Source: Limosilactobacillus pontis (GTDB lineage Bacteria > Bacillota > Bacilli > Lactobacillales > Lactobacillaceae). Taken from it: 64,000 nt of DNA. The position numbers and the translations under genes are program-made. How positions within the stretch are numbered: the stretch's first letter is position 1; the number at the start of each line of letters is the position of its first letter. Location of the stretch: contig NZ_PNFV01000006.1 of NCBI RefSeq assembly GCF_002940945.1, positions 1 through 64,000 on the forward strand. The letters run 5' to 3'. Under the pieces are notes generated by a model. The model was not told the origin of the DNA and did no database searches. It worked only from the letters and a program-made list of their open reading frames with translations. Shown in pieces: positions 1-9,800 of this stretch.

Positions 1-2
1 CA

Positions 3-95
3 GTAAAGGAAGCTATTAAATATTTCAACACTCAACGAGCTTATACATCCAAAAACGGCTTGACCGCGGAAAAATTCCGCGCTCAAGCCGCATAA
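3..95 (+). mobile_element. IS3-family transposase (OrfB), C-terminal end, cut by window edge
   Basis: An open frame enters from the left edge and ends at TAA (93-95). It encodes the 30 residues VKEAIKYFNTQ..NGLTAEKFRAQAA. The pattern of a YFNTQR-type stretch followed by a NGLT/SPxEFR-type end is typical of the C-terminus of IS3-family OrfB integrases (rve domain). The catalytic DDE residues lie outside the window, so I cannot say whether the element is intact. The stop is only 78 bp from the end of the Sir2-cupin gene, which lies on the opposite strand. Confidence 0.6.
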
Positions 96-107
96 ACTAT
101 TTTTCTA

Positions 108-141
108 TTTAAACTGTATACTTGACAGGCACTAGTGCCCT
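108..141. repeat. Probable right terminal inverted repeat of the IS3-type element
   Basis: Just after the transposase stop is an AT-rich tract, then TACTTGACAGGCACTAGTGCC. It contains the perfect 12-bp palindrome GGCACTAGTGCC (128-139). Such a sequence 15-45 bp after OrfB fits the right end of IS3-family elements. The left end is not in the window, so neither the pairing of the ends nor the target duplication can be tested. Confidence 0.35.
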
Positions 142-173
142 TTCAATTTCACCTAGATACTTAGGGCATTTAT

Positions 174-1499
174 CTATTGTTCAACAGATAAACGTCTAAT
201 TAGCCCTTTCTGGTTAGGAAAAAGCTTCGTTAACTGATCAACTCGTGGCACTAATATTTCACCACTGGCATTTCCAGAAATTCCGGCACTGACTTGTGAA
301 AAGCCGGCCCCACTATCATCAGCGGTTTCAATGGCAATAAATGTCCCCGCATTTACATAGAAGCCGTGAACTTCTTTCTTAGTTTTATCCAATCCCAATC
401 GTACTGCATGGTATTGACCGTCCTGGGTGAAACAATGGACGATTGCCGCATCCCCCAACGAATACATCAGTGACTGGCCATCCTGGATCATATGCAGGTG
501 CGAAGGATGACTTTTATCAATCGTCATGTACATTGTAAGCTCCCCTGGTCGGATTCCCCGATCAACCATGTAAGATGGATAAAATTGCTTTAGCATTTTT
601 TCTTGTTCAGCCTGCTGAGCCGGGGTGAGCTTGGGTGCGGCCTTAGCTGGTCCCTGCACTTGAAGATGCCCCTTTCCGGTCAATAAGGCATCAAACGCAT
701 CCTTAATTGAGGAAGAAAATCCAATTGACCGATCACCAATTATGTCTGGAATGAGCAGTTCTCCCTTATTAATCGTAATGTAGCGGGCGTGGGAATTACT
801 TGCGACTAACTGCATACTTGGTGCCTTAATCAGTTGGTTGTGCGGACCAATCCCTAGTTCCAGCACCAAAATTCTCTTATCCTGGTATTTTTCAATAAAA
901 TGCTCAAACCCTTTAACTTGTTCTTGATCCATTTTAAAACTTGGGCCCGGAACATTCATTGCGAGCGGTGCACCACATTCCTCACAAGTTGGTAAGTCGG
1001 CTTTAGTAAGGGTTCCCGCCTGATCCTTCTCATAAATCCGGTGGAGGGTTTCAGGTAAGGAAACAACGGAGTGTTCTTTCGGGTAGGCAGAGCAGACACC
1101 GCTTGTCCAACTCCCTTCGATTTCTAATAAATTATCAAAACCGGCAATCTTAAAATGGTGGTCAACATTTGAAGTCCAAATAAACGATGGCTTATTGGCA
1201 AGAATCGACTTCAAATCCGCCATCAATTCTCCGGGATGGTAATTATAAACATAGTATTCACTCACCCGTGCGTATGCCCGCCATTGATCTAACTTATCAG
1301 TATAATGATGGCCCATGGCACTTAAAAGGTTGGGGAAATGATACTTATCAACCAAGTCACCAAGAACCGTCCGTAACTTCTCATCGTTAGCAAATAAGTT
1401 CAAACCTTCCAAAATGGAAAAGCCATTACTAGCGGTTACTAAAATAGCGTCAGCATCAGCTAACCATTTTTGCGCGATCTTGATTCCTGAATCAGTCAT
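174..1499 (-). CDS. Divergent Sir2-family protein fused to a C-terminal cupin-like (Cupin_5/DUF985-type) domain
   Basis: 441 residues. Residues 1-280 follow the plan of the neighbouring Sir2 protein, but the NAD-loop GAGxS is degenerate (TASNGFS, 22-28). The TxN-D motif reads TSNVD (109-113), and the catalytic His position reads Glu in EIEGSW (126-131). One CxxC (172-175) and a nearby Cys136 are left of a possible zinc site. Residues ~305-420 contain SHLHMIQDGQSL, a DG turn, RLGLD, a VNAGTF segment and a final GxG stretch, which resembles the Cupin_5/DUF985 pattern (inference). The start overlaps the upstream Sir2 gene by 8 bp, so the two are probably translationally coupled. The altered residues argue against ordinary deacetylase activity; NAD or ADP-ribose binding or hydrolysis remains possible. 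A sugar-nucleotide or ADP-ribose-processing pair is a guess. Confidence 0.65.
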   Translation of the reverse strand: MTDSGIKIAQKWLADADAILVTASNGFSILEGLNLFANDEKLRTVLGDLVDKYHFPNLLSAMGHHYTDKLDQWRAYARVSEYYVYNYHPGELMADLKSILANKPSFIWTSNVDHHFKIAGFDNLLEIEGSWTSGVCSAYPKEHSVVSLPETLHRIYEKDQAGTLTKADLPTCEECGAPLAMNVPGPSFKMDQEQVKGFEHFIEKYQDKRILVLELGIGPHNQLIKAPSMQLVASNSHARYITINKGELLIPDIIGDRSIGFSSSIKDAFDALLTGKGHLQVQGPAKAAPKLTPAQQAEQEKMLKQFYPSYMVDRGIRPGELTMYMTIDKSHPSHLHMIQDGQSLMYSLGDAAIVHCFTQDGQYHAVRLGLDKTKKEVHGFYVNAGTFIAIETADDSGAGFSQVSAGISGNASGEILVPRVDQLTKLFPNQKGLIRRLSVEQ

Positions 1500-2352
1500 T
1501 GTGTCCTCCCTTAATCAAAGCAGCTGCGTTCTTCAATACCTCATTAATATCCTCATCAACTAGTAATGAACGGTCCCGAATCATCGGGCTGGTCAAAGCG
1601 TCCTTAGGATTAATATTGACGTAGAATGCTTTCGGCATATAATGCGTCATTTCCCAAAAGGGCTCCTGAATGAACATTGGGGTCATTCGACCAACCCCCA
1701 TTTCGAGGAACAGGATCTTTTCTCCCTGGTGTTGTCCCAAGAAGTGATTGATCTTTTGGTGTTCCTCGTTATAAAGCTTATCTTCTAAAAACTCGGGACC
1801 CCTTGCCCATAGAATTAACGGTGCCCCATCGACCTTGCTTTTGGGGATCAAGTCGGCTGCCAAACGATGGTCCTTTACTTTAGGTAACAGATCATCCAAT
1901 ATTTTTTGCGAGCTGTAGAGGTGTTTATCAGTATCTGGATTACTGCTTTGGAAGTAGGACCAGGATCCTTGAATTTCACTGACTTGCTTCTCACCAAAGA
2001 ACTTCTTAAACAGCATATCTTGATTAGTCGTTACAATGTGAAACGGCTTGTTCTTAAGAACGGTTTCTAAATATTCGTAAGTTGGCTTCTGTGGTGGAAT
2101 ATTAAAAATCATATTCATTGATTCTAAGGTAAAGCCCCAATGCTCTTCTTCAGAATCAAAGTGATTGTAAAACCCATTAAACAAACCTTGGAAGTGGTAC
2201 TTATCATAATAATATTTCACATGTTTCATAAAGAGTGGACTGGCCTCGTACCAGAAGTTCATTCCGGCAGCATTAGACATTCCCGATCCGGCACCAACGA
2301 CAATCGCATCGGCGTCATTAACATGCTGAACTAATTCTTCAACCTTTGTCAT
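1492..2352 (-). CDS. Sir2-family (SirTM-like) NAD-dependent protein
   Basis: 286 residues with a recognisable sirtuin Rossmann core: GAGSGMS (20-26), TTNQD (108-112) and EIQGSW (126-131). Gln128 stands where classical sirtuins have the catalytic His of the HG motif. A Gln at this place with an upstream Asn is, as I recall, characteristic of class M sirtuins (SirTM), which are ADP-ribosyltransferases acting on lipoylated GcvH-like carriers in streptococci and staphylococci. There are no zinc-binding Cys pairs. The usual SirTM partners (macrodomain protein, GcvH-L, lipoate ligase) are absent here. The next gene is a second Sir2 protein that overlaps it by 8 bp. The start is ATG. The protein family is clear; activity and substrate are not. 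Confidence 0.75.
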   Translation of the reverse strand: MTKVEELVQHVNDADAIVVGAGSGMSNAAGMNFWYEASPLFMKHVKYYYDKYHFQGLFNGFYNHFDSEEEHWGFTLESMNMIFNIPPQKPTYEYLETVLKNKPFHIVTTNQDMLFKKFFGEKQVSEIQGSWSYFQSSNPDTDKHLYSSQKILDDLLPKVKDHRLAADLIPKSKVDGAPLILWARGPEFLEDKLYNEEHQKINHFLGQHQGEKILFLEMGVGRMTPMFIQEPFWEMTHYMPKAFYVNINPKDALTSPMIRDRSLLVDEDINEVLKNAAALIKGGHND

Positions 2353-2508
2353 ATTCTCAATTACCTCGTTTCCTTACACCACAATTAGTTCACGACACAG
2401 TGTAGTTAATTTATGAAATAGCATAAGTGAAAAGGAAGTAAATTGGGAGTACAAATTTGCAAATGTGTCCATAATTAGGCAAAAAACATTAAATATTGCA
2501 ATGTAATA

Positions 2509-2543
2509 GGCTCCAAAGCTCGGAAAATCCGAACTCTGGAGCC
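2509..2543. terminator. Hairpin downstream of the oxidoreductase
   Basis: An inverted repeat GGCTCCA / TGGAGCC encloses a second stem TCGGA / TCCGA. It lies 14 bp beyond the stop of the oxidoreductase and upstream of the Sir2 operon. The U-tract is weak on both strands, so termination is likely but not certain. Confidence 0.55.
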
Positions 2544-2556
2544 AGCTTTGTATTTA

Positions 2557-3561
2557 TTAATCTTCAAACGTCAGAACAGTCTTCCCTTGCAAGTGACCAG
2601 CAGCAACATGGGCAAGAGCATCATTAACCTCAGCAAAGGGATAGCAGCGGTCGACTTTCGGCCGCAGTCGTGTCTTTTCCAGCACATCACTCACGGTGGT
2701 CAATTGTTCACCATCTTCGTGAACATTCATGAAATAGTAATGTTGATTATTCTTTGCGGCCAATCGATCTAACTGCCAGCCAGCTATCCCAAACAACAGG
2801 CGTTTCCACCCTGGCATCCCCGTTCTTACAGCAAAATCATGGTTAGGCATCCCGCGAAGCGATACTAACTTACCGCCATCTTTGAGGATACTTAACTGCT
2901 TTCGGGTTTCCGAACCACCGAGCGTGTCAATGGCATAATCAATATTCGATAATACCTGCGAATAATCCGTTGTACGGTAATCGATAAACTGATCTACCCC
3001 CAAGTCCTTTACCCGAGCTTTATTTCTCTCACTGCCACTTGTAATAACATACAATCCCTTTGCCTTGGCCAACGGGATCGCCATTGAACCAAAGCTTCCC
3101 GTACCACCTGAAATGAATAAGCGGCCATTCTTCTTCACATCCATCAATTGAAAAGCTTGCATTGCTGTCAAAGCAGTTAACGGAACCGTTGCCGCTTCCT
3201 CATTAGTCAGGTATTCCGGAACCTTAGCGAGGGCTGACTCCTCAATCGCTACCTTCTCGGCGAAAGCACCAATCTTGTTTAACGGCATCCTAGCGAATAC
3301 CCGTTCCCCCACTTTGAACCTAGCGACCTGGCTTCCGACACGAATAACTTCACCAACCACTTCGTTTCCCATAATCAACGGAAGCGGGTAGGGAATTACC
3401 AATTTAAACTGCCCCTGCGCAATTAGGAGATCCAACGGGTTAACCCCAGCTGCTAAGTTTTTCAGTAACACTTGGTGTGGTCCAATTTTGGGAAGCCCGA
3501 CATCTTGAATAACAACTTTTGGCGACTGTTTTTGGTATTTTTTAAGAATGGCTGCTTTCAT
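2557..3561 (-). CDS. Zinc-independent NADP-dependent quinone oxidoreductase (MDR family)
   Basis: 334 residues from the chosen ATG. A GTG three codons upstream would overlap the ribosome site: AAGGAG lies 8 bp before this ATG. The N-terminal GroES-like domain includes GVNPLDLLIAQG and NEVVGEVIRVG. The Rossmann domain has GGTGSFGSMAIPLAKAKG, the nucleotide loop of quinone oxidoreductase/zeta-crystallin-like MDR enzymes. No structural or catalytic zinc Cys set is present. Such enzymes reduce quinones or enones with NADPH in the cytoplasm. It is a single gene bounded by hairpins on both sides, and its specific substrate cannot be told from sequence. Confidence 0.85.
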   Translation of the reverse strand: MKAAILKKYQKQSPKVVIQDVGLPKIGPHQVLLKNLAAGVNPLDLLIAQGQFKLVIPYPLPLIMGNEVVGEVIRVGSQVARFKVGERVFARMPLNKIGAFAEKVAIEESALAKVPEYLTNEEAATVPLTALTAMQAFQLMDVKKNGRLFISGGTGSFGSMAIPLAKAKGLYVITSGSERNKARVKDLGVDQFIDYRTTDYSQVLSNIDYAIDTLGGSETRKQLSILKDGGKLVSLRGMPNHDFAVRTGMPGWKRLLFGIAGWQLDRLAAKNNQHYYFMNVHEDGEQLTTVSDVLEKTRLRPKVDRCYPFAEVNDALAHVAAGHLQGKTVLTFED

Positions 3562-3881
3562 ATGTAACACTCCTTTGCTAAAAGGATACTTTAATTATTT
3601 AAGGTGTCAACTGTAAAGAGGGTTGTACATATCTCAGCTAACATTCAAGGTGGAATAGCATCCTTTACAAGTAATTATCTAAATAAACACAAAGAACACA
3701 CTGCTCAGTAATTTTGAACAGTGCGTTCTTCTTTGATTATTTAGTCGACTTTTTACTCACAATTGTATTCAATTATTTTAATTACCTTAATGGACGAAAT
3801 CAAACACAATTTTAAGTATTATCTGTATTCCTTTTTGGTGCGATTATACACTAAAATTCATACAGTCTTCTAAAAGCCTCT
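3562..3881. other. Intergenic stretch, AT-rich, one terminator
   Basis: 320 bp between the oxidoreductase start and the adhesin stop. It holds the oxidoreductase ribosome site and upstream region and the hairpin at 3692-3730. I see no coding frame or further element in the 150 bp next to the adhesin stop. Confidence 0.6.
3692..3730. terminator. Hairpin terminator downstream of the adhesin gene
   Basis: Near-perfect stem AAGAAC.CACTG.TCA with TTGA.CAGTG.GTTCTT around a short AT loop. It is flanked by T-runs on the plus side and A/T on the other. It lies ~150 bp past the adhesin stop and upstream of the oxidoreductase, so it probably insulates the two. Confidence 0.65.
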
Positions 3882-6800
3882 TTATTCATGACGTTTCTTC
3901 CTAGTACCAGCGACAATACTTGCTGCCATCGCTAACCCCATTAGACCAAAGGCAGCAGCAGAAATGACTTCCTCGTTACCAGTCTGCGGTAATACATTTG
4001 CCCCTTGATTTGTAGTTGTAACTTGCTGTAAATCAATAGGCTGGCTAACCATCCTGGTAGTTGGCTTATGAACCACATTTGAATTTACAAAATGCGGTGT
4101 TATCTTTGGTTGATTAGTATCATCTACCGGACTTGTTGGAGCCGTCGGTGTAGTCGGACTTGTCGGATTCGTTGGGGCCATTGGACTCGTCGGCGTAGTT
4201 GGGCTCGTCGGACTTGTCGGATTCGTCGGTGTCGTCGAGCTCGTTGGACTCGTCGGCGTAGTCGGATTTGTTGGACTTGCTGAATCATAGGTCACGGTAA
4301 TAATATAGCTACTATCTTCTGGACCTAACGTCTTAGCATTAACATTTTGATTATCAGTTGTATCGCCACTGACGCTAACCACGCGGTAGCCCGCAATCCG
4401 AGGTGAAATAACACCTTTTACAACCTGATGATCAACTACCCAGGACAACGGCGTAATCCATTCACCAGTTACCTTATCATACAACCCCTTTTGTTCGAAA
4501 TGAACGGTTTGTTTAATGCTATCAGGTACTTGGTGGTTACCGTTAACAACATACTTAATTGTTCGCGTAACATCTTTTTCAAGAGTAGCCGGATCATAAT
4601 CGGTTGGATGCTGTGGTTTGCCTGGAATATTAGGTTCCTTAGGATTACCAGGATTATTAGGAGTAACTGACTGGGTTCCATGCTTCAAGTTGATATAGAA
4701 GATCTGATTGATATTCTCATCTTTATCAAAACTTGGAATCCCATTAACATCATAGCCATTTGTTACCAATACGTAGCCTTGCTCCTCATAACTCAGCAAG
4801 TCTTGCTTAGAACTATATGGAATCTGCTTACCAGATTTACCATTTTCAGAGATGCGGTTTAGCTCATTACCAGTCGTATCATCAACATAAATAATCGTTG
4901 CTTGCTGATCACCAGCAGTGTAGGTAACAGTCTTCACAATGTCTGGACTTCCGTAGTTAACAATTACTGCAGGAATAACTGGCTGATCAGCATGGTAACC
5001 ATCAATTGCTGGTGAAGCGACACTGGTAAATTGCTGACTAGCAACTGGCTGCCAACTGATTTGCTTGGTTACCAGATCTTGAGTCCCCTTCTGAGTAAAG
5101 TGCTTTTGTACAGTAACGTCATCATGAGCCTTCTTACCATCTGCGTAAATATAGTGGATGGTTTCGGTGACAACATCTTGTCGACTAGTTTCTTTAGTAT
5201 TGTGATTTAAGGTAATGTAGAAGATTTGATCGGTTGCAGTCTGATTATCAAAGCTTGGTGCCTTACCAACTGGATCATAACCATTCTTAATTAAGACGTA
5301 ACCGGCATCTAGGTAACCCTTCAAGTCATCCTTAGACTGATAAGGAATTGTTGTCATTGCTGCACCAGTCTTAGTAACGGTCTTCAAATAGTCGCCAGTT
5401 GATTGATCAACATAGATTACTTGTGCTCGTTGCTGTTCAATTGGCGTGTAGTGAACATACGCAATACTATCTGGGCGCTTATAGGTAACAGTTTCACCAC
5501 CGGCAACAGTCTTATCAGCTGTATAACCCTTAACCGTTGGCACCTTTACCTTTTGATAAGTTTGGGCATTTGTCCAACCGTGATCAGCAATCCGTTGACC
5601 AGTAACCTTATCAATCACAATCTCATGGGTGAATTGAACGTGCTGACTAGTATCATCTGGTGCCACCGGATTACCATTTTGATCAACATAGTGAATCGTT
5701 TGCGTCCCCGTAATGGTCAAGCTCTGGGCATCCGTGTCGGATGGATACTTTGGTCCATTTGGATCTTTATTAATTGGTTGACCCGGCTTACCTGGATGCT
5801 TTGGATTAATCGTTTGGTAAGTGTGCTTCAGGTAAATGTTAAAGTTTTGATCAATATAATTATCATCATCAAAGCTTGGCGTACCCTGAGCATCATACTG
5901 ATTGTCATCAAGGACGTAACCAAGATCTTCATAACCGATGATGTCCGCCTTTGATTGATACGGAATGGTGCTGTTGGCCTTACCAACTTCGGTCCGAATC
6001 GTGAGTGTCTTCCCCGTGGTCCGGTCAATGTAGGTGATCGTCGCTTTTTGGTCGCCAGCATGGTAAGTAACTGTCTTAACCGTATCCTGATCACCGAAGT
6101 GCACTGGTACTGCGACGATTTCAGCTTGGTCAGCGGTATAACCGTCAATCACTGGTGACTTGACAGCCGCAAATTCAGCCGCCTTAACTGGAGCCCACTT
6201 AACTTCCTTCGTAACTTGATCCTGTTGTCCATGTTGGACAAAGTGAACTTCTGCTGTTGCATCCGGTGCAGCGGTTGTCTTATCCGCATAAATGTAATGG
6301 ATAACTTCCTTAACAATACTGCCTTGTGTAAGATCCTTTATATCATGAGACAAGTGAACTTCAAACTGGTTCTTTGTGTTATCAGTTTGGTAATTTTGAC
6401 TTCGGAAATTGTTTGAAACTAGTTTGTAGCCTTGGTGAACATAATTATCAATCTGGTTATTTACATCATGATTGAAGACAATCAAATCACCGGCTTTACC
6501 ACCCTTACCATTATCGGAAGTCAGTGTCTTGCCAGTCGTGTCATCAATATAGGTGATCTTGGCAGTTTGTTCAGCGGGAATAGCTGTGTAGTAGACGGTT
6601 TCTTCACGATTTGGATTGTCTTGAGTTACCACTTGGCCACCGGCAACGTCCTTGTCAGCAGTATAACCACTAATTATCGGTGTCTTAATAGTATCGTAAG
6701 TCTGAGAAGCAGGCATCCAACCATGATCAGCCACCTTCTTACCAGTTACCTTGTCAATCACGATTTCATGAGTAAAGGTAACATGACGAGTCTGATCCTT

Positions 6801-9800
6801 TGGCGTTTGTTTACCAGCCCCAACATAATGCACAACCAGTGTTCCAGTAGTGGTCAAGCTCTGGGTATCCGTATTGGATGGATACTTTGGGCCATTTGGG
6901 TCTTTATTAATTGGTTGACCCGGCTTGCCTGGATGCTTTGGATTAATCGTTTGGTAAGTGTGCTCCAAGGTAATAATAAAGTTTTGATCAACATTCTTAT
7001 CATTGTCAAAGCTTGGAGTCTTACCGTCTGGGTCATAGCCATTAGTAACCAGGTGATATCCCTTATCCAAGTAGCGTTGCAGGTCATTATGAGAAGTATA
7101 TGGAATTACTGTGTTAGCATTACCATTCTTATCAACAATTTGAAGAGCCTGATTCGTTGTCTGATCAATATAAGTAATCTTGGCACGTTGATTAAGGCTC
7201 TCATATGTAACCTTCTTAAAGATATCATCGTGGCCAAAGTTAACATCAATTGCTGGAACTTCGACAATATCTGGAACGTAGCCTGAAATTTCTGGTGATT
7301 TAACACTAGTAAAGTGCTCACTAGCAACTGGTTGCCAAGTAATATGCTTCGTTACCTGGTCCTCAGTGCCCATTTGCGTAAAGTCCTTCTCGGCCGTTAC
7401 TGGAGCAGCGGCTCGACTACCATCTGTGTAAACATACGTAATCGTTTCGTGCACAGTGCTATTACGACTAATCTGCTTCATACCATGCTTTAGATGAACC
7501 TCAAACACGTTCTTAGCATTATCCATTTGATAGTTTTGACCACTGAAGTTATTTGAAACTAGCTTATAGCCTTGGCCTTCGTAGTTCTTGATCTGCGTAT
7601 TAACGTCGTTAGCAAACTCAATTGGCTGCTGGTACTTTCCACTACCATCATCAGTTGATAAGACCGCTCTAGTATTGTCATCAATATACTTAATCGTTGC
7701 CTGTAATATTGCGGGAGCATAGGTGACAATCCGATCAACATCATCACTATTGTAATTAACTGTAATGACTGGCACGTTCAATTGATCAGGGATATAACCT
7801 GTAATCTTTGGTGATTCCACGCTAGCAAAGTTTTGTGGATCAACTGCCTGCCACTTAATCTCGTTGGTAACAAGGTCTTTTACTCCTTGACGAGTAAAGC
7901 TCTTCTTAGCAGTATAGTTCTTCGTTGCCGGAGTACCGTCTTGGTAAACATAATGAATTGTTTCGTAAACAACACTCGGCTGCTTAATAGCTGTTGTTCC
8001 ATGTTTTAAGTAGATGTAGAAGGTCTGATCAATATTTTCGTCACTGTTAAACTTTGGCGCACCATTTGGATCATACTTATTTTCATCAAGAACATAGCCA
8101 CTATTTTGGTAATTCTTCAAATCATTAGCAGAACTATATGGAATTGTGGTTGCTGAAGTACCATGTTCCGTTAAGGTATTCAAGATATGACCAGTAGTAC
8201 GGTCAACGTAAATAATTGTTGCTGTTTGCTTACCGGCTGTGTAAGTAACCGTTGTATTAATATCCTTATCACCGAAGTTTACCGTAAAGGCTGGTACAAG
8301 CTTGTAATCCGGAGTGTAACCGGCAATTGTTGGTGATTTAACACTATTAAATTGCTGGCTAGCAACCGGCTGCCAAGCGACATCAGTTGTTACGAGATCC
8401 TCAGTTCCATTCTGAACAAAATGCTTCTGTGCAATAACATCATCATGTGCTTTCTTGCCATCAGCATAAACATAATGAACGGTTTCTGTAATTGTATTCT
8501 GACGCTGAATTGACTTTACATTGTGATTTAAGTGAATGTAGAAAATCTGATTTAAACTCGTATCATTATCAAACTTTGGAGTCTTTCCCGCAGGATCGTA
8601 ACCATTGTTTACTAAAGCATAATTTTCATGAAAGAAATCATCAAGATCTGCCTTTGAAGTATATGGAATAGTGTCGCCACTTGTTCCATTTTCATCGACG
8701 GTCTTCAACTGGTCACCTGTAGTGTCATCAACATAAATAATTTGCGCCTGTTGCTGATTACTACGGTAAGTGACTGTGCGTACAACATCCCCTTGACCGA
8801 AGTCGACAGCGATTGCTGGTACCTCGCTAACGTCAGGAACGTAACCCTCAATTGTTGGTGAAGTGACTGCCTTAAATTGTTGTGGATCAGCTGGTAACCA
8901 GTCAATCTGACTGGTTACCAAGTCTTTAGTACCATATTGAGTAATTTCAACTGAAGCAACTTTAGGTTTATGTGCTTGACGACCATCTGCATAAACGTAA
9001 TTAATTGTCTCCGTAACTGGATCTTGCCGACTAACTTTCTCCATCCGATGCTTAAAGTGTACCTCAAATATATTCTTGGTATTGTCGGCCTGGAATTTCT
9101 GGTTCTTAAAGCTATTCGAGACAAAGGCATAACCCTGTTTTTCAAAGCCATTAATCTGATCATTGACGTTATTAGCAAACTTAATTGAGTCATTAAATTT
9201 ACCAACGGTATTATCCGTCATCATCGTATTTCCGGTTGTATCGTCAATGTAACGAATCGTGGCCGTCTGCTCACCTTGCAGGTAAATAACTGTCCGTTCG
9301 ATATTCTTATCACCATAGTTGACCGTGATTGCTGGAATTAATCCTTGATCAGGAACATAGCCAGTTATTGTCGGTGAGACTACTCTGTCAAATTGCTGAC
9401 TAGCGACTGGCTGCCAAACAATTTGCTTGGTTACCAGGTCTTGCGTTCCTTTTTGAGTAAAGTGCTTTTGTACAGTAACGTCATCGTGAGCCTTCTTACC
9501 ATCCGCGTAAACATAATGAATCGTCTCTTTAACGGTACTATCTTGACTGGCGTCTTTGGTGCCATGGGTCAGAAGAATGTAATAAGTTTGATCAATCTCA
9601 GTTTGATTATCAAAACTTGGGGCCTTGCCATTTGGATCGTAGCCGTTATTAACCAATACATAACCCTGCTTGGTCAAGTTTGCTAATTCATCAGCAGAGC
9701 TGTAATTGATTGGTGTATTAGACTTACCAGTTTCCCTCTGCGTGAATAGGCGATCTCCAACCATTGTATCAACATAGATAATAGTTGCTTTTTGTGTGTC

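Larger units (their letters stand above)
5030..7050 (-). repeat. Higher-order internal duplication of the adhesin, C-terminal block
   Basis: This ~2-kb block is repeated at about 9395-11415 with an offset that stays at 4362-4368 bp. The segments around 5570-6280 and 9935-10645 look almost identical by eye. Each block contains two linkers and several MucBP modules, including the [17 protein letters not shown] strand. Edges are approximate. Confidence 0.75.

Noticed and set aside
5403..7286. Long plus-strand open frames inside the adhesin gene
   Set aside because: They are on the strand opposite a clear repeat protein. Their translations are low-complexity reflections of the repeats, without ribosome sites or recognisable domains.
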